Source of the DNA: an uncultured Chloroflexota bacterium
Lineage (GTDB): Bacteria; Chloroflexota; Anaerolineae; Anaerolineales; Anaerolineaceae
Assembly (NCBI GenBank): GCA_902795255.1
Contig: CADBKS010000143.1
Coordinates: forward strand, 1-7,614
Direction: 5' to 3'
DNA length: 7,614 nucleotides
Part shown: piece by piece, positions 5,853 through 7,614 of the stretch
Layout: each line of letters begins with the position of its first letter
How positions within the stretch are numbered: position 1 is the stretch's first letter
The notes under the pieces: model-generated
Told to the model about the DNA's origin: nothing
The model's database searches: none
Seen by the model: only the letters and a program-made list of their open reading frames with translations
Position numbers and translations under genes: made by a program

Positions 5853-6566
5853 ATGACAAAATTCTTCGGTCACCGCGGTTACAGCGGCATGTATCCTGAA
5901 AACACTCTGCTCGCCTTTGAAAAAGCCATCGAGATCGGCGTCGCGGGCATTGAACTGGATGTACAGTTCAGCAAAGACGGTAAAATGGTCGTTATCCATG
6001 ATGAGACGCTTGACCGCACGACTAACGGCAGCGGTTATGTGCGGGATTATACCCTTGAGGAACTGAAAACGCTGGATGCTTCATCCGTATTCAAAGGCAA
6101 ATACGGCACCGTTCAGATCCCGACGCTGGATGAAGTTATGGCGCTGGTCAAAAACTACGATATCGTCACAAACATCGAATTGAAAACCGGCAAGTTCGAA
6201 TATCCGGGGATCGAGGAAGCTGTCCGCGACTGTGTCCGGAAGTACGGGCTTTCCGACAAGGTCATTATCTCCAGTTTCAACCACTTCTCCGTGATGCGGA
6301 TGCGCAAAGCTGCCCCGGAACTGAAATGCGGATTCCTTTTCGAATCCTGGGTGATCGATGCCGGGAAATACTGCCACGATCACGGGGTCCAGTGCTTCCA
6401 TCCGTCTTTCCCGAACCTGATCCCCTCCGTTGTTGAGGAAGTGAAGCAATACGGTCTGGAGATCAACACCTACACGGTCAACACCCTGGAAGATTATCAG
6501 CGCCTCTCCGACCTGGGTGTGGATGTGGCGATCGGCAATTACCCGGACCGCATCCTGAACCACTGA
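5853..6566 (+). CDS. ugpQ: glycerophosphodiester phosphodiesterase (cytoplasmic, UgpQ-type)
   Basis: A 237-residue enzyme that hydrolyses glycerophosphodiesters, such as glycerophosphocholine or glycerophosphoethanolamine, to glycerol 3-phosphate and an alcohol. The GDPD TIM-barrel motifs are complete. HRG (His7, Arg8) is followed by PENT (15-18), ELDVQFSKDG (34-43) with metal-binding Glu34 and Asp36, catalytic His49 in VIHDETLDRTTNGSG, and NIELK with Glu109. The C-terminal GLEINTYTVN and GVDVAIGNYPDRIL segments are also typical. There is no signal peptide or membrane segment, so it acts on imported or recycled diesters inside the cell. Length matches the short bacterial class. The start is fixed by TAAAGGAG seven bases upstream, and a clear terminator follows the stop by about 20 bases, so the gene is monocistronic. 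It is divergent from the ABC importer across a shared control region, which raises the possibility that the importer supplies its substrate. Confidence 0.93.
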   Translation: MTKFFGHRGYSGMYPENTLLAFEKAIEIGVAGIELDVQFSKDGKMVVIHDETLDRTTNGSGYVRDYTLEELKTLDASSVFKGKYGTVQIPTLDEVMALVKNYDIVTNIELKTGKFEYPGIEEAVRDCVRKYGLSDKVIISSFNHFSVMRMRKAAPELKCGFLFESWVIDAGKYCHDHGVQCFHPSFPNLIPSVVEEVKQYGLEINTYTVNTLEDYQRLSDLGVDVAIGNYPDRILNH

Positions 6567-6581
6567 TATATCATTTCAGCA

Positions 6582-6611
6582 AAAGGCCCGGCTCCAAACC
6601 GCCGGGCTTTT
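6582..6611 (+). terminator. intrinsic terminator of the phosphodiesterase gene
   Basis: GGCCCGGC-type arms (6585-6592 with 6601-6608) form seven strong pairs plus a G-T pair around an eight-base loop. The stem is extended by AAA/TTT pairing and followed by TTTTGCTTTTGATTTT. It lies just beyond the TGA stop at the end of the gene and is convincing by shape and place. Confidence 0.85.
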
Positions 6612-6648
6612 GCTTTTGATTTTGGATTTGCTGTTTTTCACAAAAATG

Positions 6649-6676
6649 TTGGCAAAACGGCAAAAACGGTTATAAT
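6649..6676 (+). promoter_or_regulatory. promoter of the tRNA-Gly gene
   Basis: TTGGCA (6649-6654), a 16-base spacer and a perfect TATAAT (6671-6676) precede the tRNA, whose 5' end is 13 bases further on. The element is separate from the phosphodiesterase gene, whose terminator lies just upstream. Confidence 0.7.
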
Positions 6677-6689
6677 AATAAAGTCAGTT

Positions 6690-6760
6690 GCGGGCATGGT
6701 TCAATGGCAGAACAGGTGCTTCCCAAGCATCTAATACGAGTTCGATTCTCGTTGTCCGCT
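6690..6760 (+). tRNA. tRNA-Gly(CCC)
   Basis: A full cloverleaf can be drawn. The acceptor stem pairs 6690-6696 with 6753-6759 (one G-U), with discriminator T6760. The D stem is GTTC/GAAC (6699-6702, 6710-6713). The anticodon stem pairs 6715-6719 with 6727-6731 around loop TTCCCAA, anticodon CCC at 6722-6724. The variable loop has four bases, and the T stem ACGAG/CTCGT has loop TTCGATT. The 71-base length and U discriminator fit glycine. The 3' CCA is not encoded, so it must be added after transcription. The CCC anticodon reads GGG codons. Confidence 0.95.
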
Positions 6761-6778
6761 CTTTTTTATTCCCAAAAC

Positions 6779-6801
6779 CGGCTTAAACCAAGCCGTTTTT
6801 T
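6779..6801 (+). terminator. terminator of the tRNA-Gly gene
   Basis: Six pairs (CGGCTT with AAGCCG) enclose the loop AAACC and are followed by six T residues and an AT-rich tail. It begins about 20 bases after the tRNA. An earlier T run (6762-6767) directly after the tRNA may also help release the transcript. Confidence 0.8.
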
Positions 6802-6860
6802 ATTTAATTTGAAATTCGCCGCCGTTCAAACCTGCCTGACTCTGCAGTTTAGCGGTCGTG

Positions 6861-7614
6861 TTACCGAAGTGCATCGCAGATCTTTGAATCATCGGTATCT
6901 TTCGGGCAACGCCAAGTATTTCTATCAATCAGGAATGATAAATATCCTTCGGATGTTTTTGAAGAAGCATCGGACCGTTTCGTCATCGTACTCGTCCGGG
7001 TGGTACGAAGCAGCGATGCAGCACGTTGACGTTCCGCATTCGTGCGGGCGGTCTTCGTAGCATCCTTCTCGATGGGGAAGAGCTGTTCAAACACTGACTG
7101 CACCTTCTGCTGACTCAGCTTGATGCGGGCGAGGCGAACGTACTCTTCATTCACCTCTGCGAGGTAGCGTTCACTGAGTTTCAGGGTCATGTCCGCCTCT
7201 TTAATCTTGCCGGAGATATCTCCGGTGTGGCGGATGCTGAACACACGATCCGCACGTTTCACTGCAAGGTTCAGCATGTTCTTGCAGATTATGCGGACGG
7301 GGGTGATGCATACCTTCACCGCAGAACCACCGTCAAAACTGTTCTTGAAATACAGGTAGTTGTTGTACCCGTCCCCCATGATATCCCGAGGTTCAAGTTT
7401 CACCTGAATCCAGTTGACCTTGTAGTTCTTACACGCACCTGCGTTCTCATACTGCGCATGCGGGCCGATGAGGCCGTCAATAAAGGCGAACGCATCGGAG
7501 TTCTGGCAGACACGATACTTATCGCTCACGATACCGAGACACTTGCGAGTGTCGCTCTTGTAGTTGTTGCGATACCCTTCAATGGGGTAGCCGAGCCCAT
7601 CGAACACGGGTTCC
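6861..7614 (-). CDS. DUF932 phage/plasmid-type protein, 5' end outside window, 3' end probably frameshifted
   Basis: A partial protein of the DUF932 family, common on phages, plasmids and integrative elements; its molecular role is not established. Recognisable blocks in order are CLGIVSDKYRVCQN, the AFIDGLIG region, DIMGDGYNNYLYFKNSFDGG, AVKVCITPVRIICKNMLNLA, the FSIRHTGDI block and SVFEQLFPIEKD. The frame runs to the window edge without a stop. Residues Glu-Pro precede the GTG at 7605-7607, and the homology continues through them, so that GTG is an internal valine and the true start lies beyond 7614. After NAERQRAASL (around 7010) the sequence becomes rich in Ser, Thr and Arg and the usual C-terminal GTAWGAINAVSD-like block is missing. 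The alternative frame from there reads SYHPDEYDDETV and ends at 6925, with more G/C in third positions. I infer a frameshift or decay. The gene points toward the tRNA. Confidence 0.75.
   Translation of the reverse strand, partial: EPVFDGLGYPIEGYRNNYKSDTRKCLGIVSDKYRVCQNSDAFAFIDGLIGPHAQYENAGACKNYKVNWIQVKLEPRDIMGDGYNNYLYFKNSFDGGSAVKVCITPVRIICKNMLNLAVKRADRVFSIRHTGDISGKIKEADMTLKLSERYLAEVNEEYVRLARIKLSQQKVQSVFEQLFPIEKDATKTARTNAERQRAASLLRTTRTSTMTKRSDASSKTSEGYLSFLIDRNTWRCPKDTDDSKICDALR

Noticed and set aside
6081..6563. A 160-codon minus-strand open frame opposite the phosphodiesterase gene
   Set aside because: It is a shadow of a gene with all its catalytic motifs intact.
7605..7607. GTG as the start codon of the DUF932 gene
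   Set aside because: The family-like sequence continues in frame upstream to the window edge, and there is too little sequence to show a ribosome site, so this is an internal valine.

Overview
The window is bacterial, with roughly half GC. It has tight Shine-Dalgarno sites, sigma-70 type promoters and intrinsic terminators. Protein style (fused-permease importer, UroD-like methyltransferase, GlpQ-type phosphodiesterase) recalls Clostridia or related Bacillota. However, the binding protein has a signal-peptidase-I type leader rather than a lipobox, which fits a diderm better. I cannot name the organism.

Layout. 1-246: no gene, but a cluster of small hairpins. 247-1254 (minus): a uroporphyrinogen-decarboxylase-family methyltransferase with the His-x-Cys...Cys zinc site, apparently with its own promoter. 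1255-1520: intergenic, with a terminator for the unit to its right and a candidate promoter plus palindrome for the methyltransferase. 1521-5510 (minus): a complete ABC importer read in the order binding protein, fused double permease, ATPase. 5511-5852: a divergent control region with a good promoter on each strand and a structured 5' leader on the transporter side. 5853-6566 (plus): a glycerophosphodiester phosphodiesterase with its terminator. 6690-6760 (plus): tRNA-Gly(CCC) with its own promoter and terminator. 6861-7614 (minus): the end of a DUF932 phage/plasmid-type gene, cut by the window edge and probably frameshifted near its 3' end. This looks like the edge of an integrated element beside the tRNA.

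How it fits together. The importer belongs to the Fbp/Afu/Phn superfamily usually labelled 'iron'. Its binding protein lacks the tandem tyrosines of ferric-binding FbpA and has Phe-Ser-His-Asp there instead. With a phosphodiesterase across a shared divergent promoter, a phosphorylated organic substrate (sugar phosphate, glycerophosphodiester or phosphonate) is at least as likely as iron. The transporter's regulation is the most interesting part. A perfect 12-bp palindrome fills most of its promoter spacer, an approximately 180-nt leader contains nested stems and a terminator-like hairpin, and a strong stem-loop separates the binding-protein gene from the permease gene.
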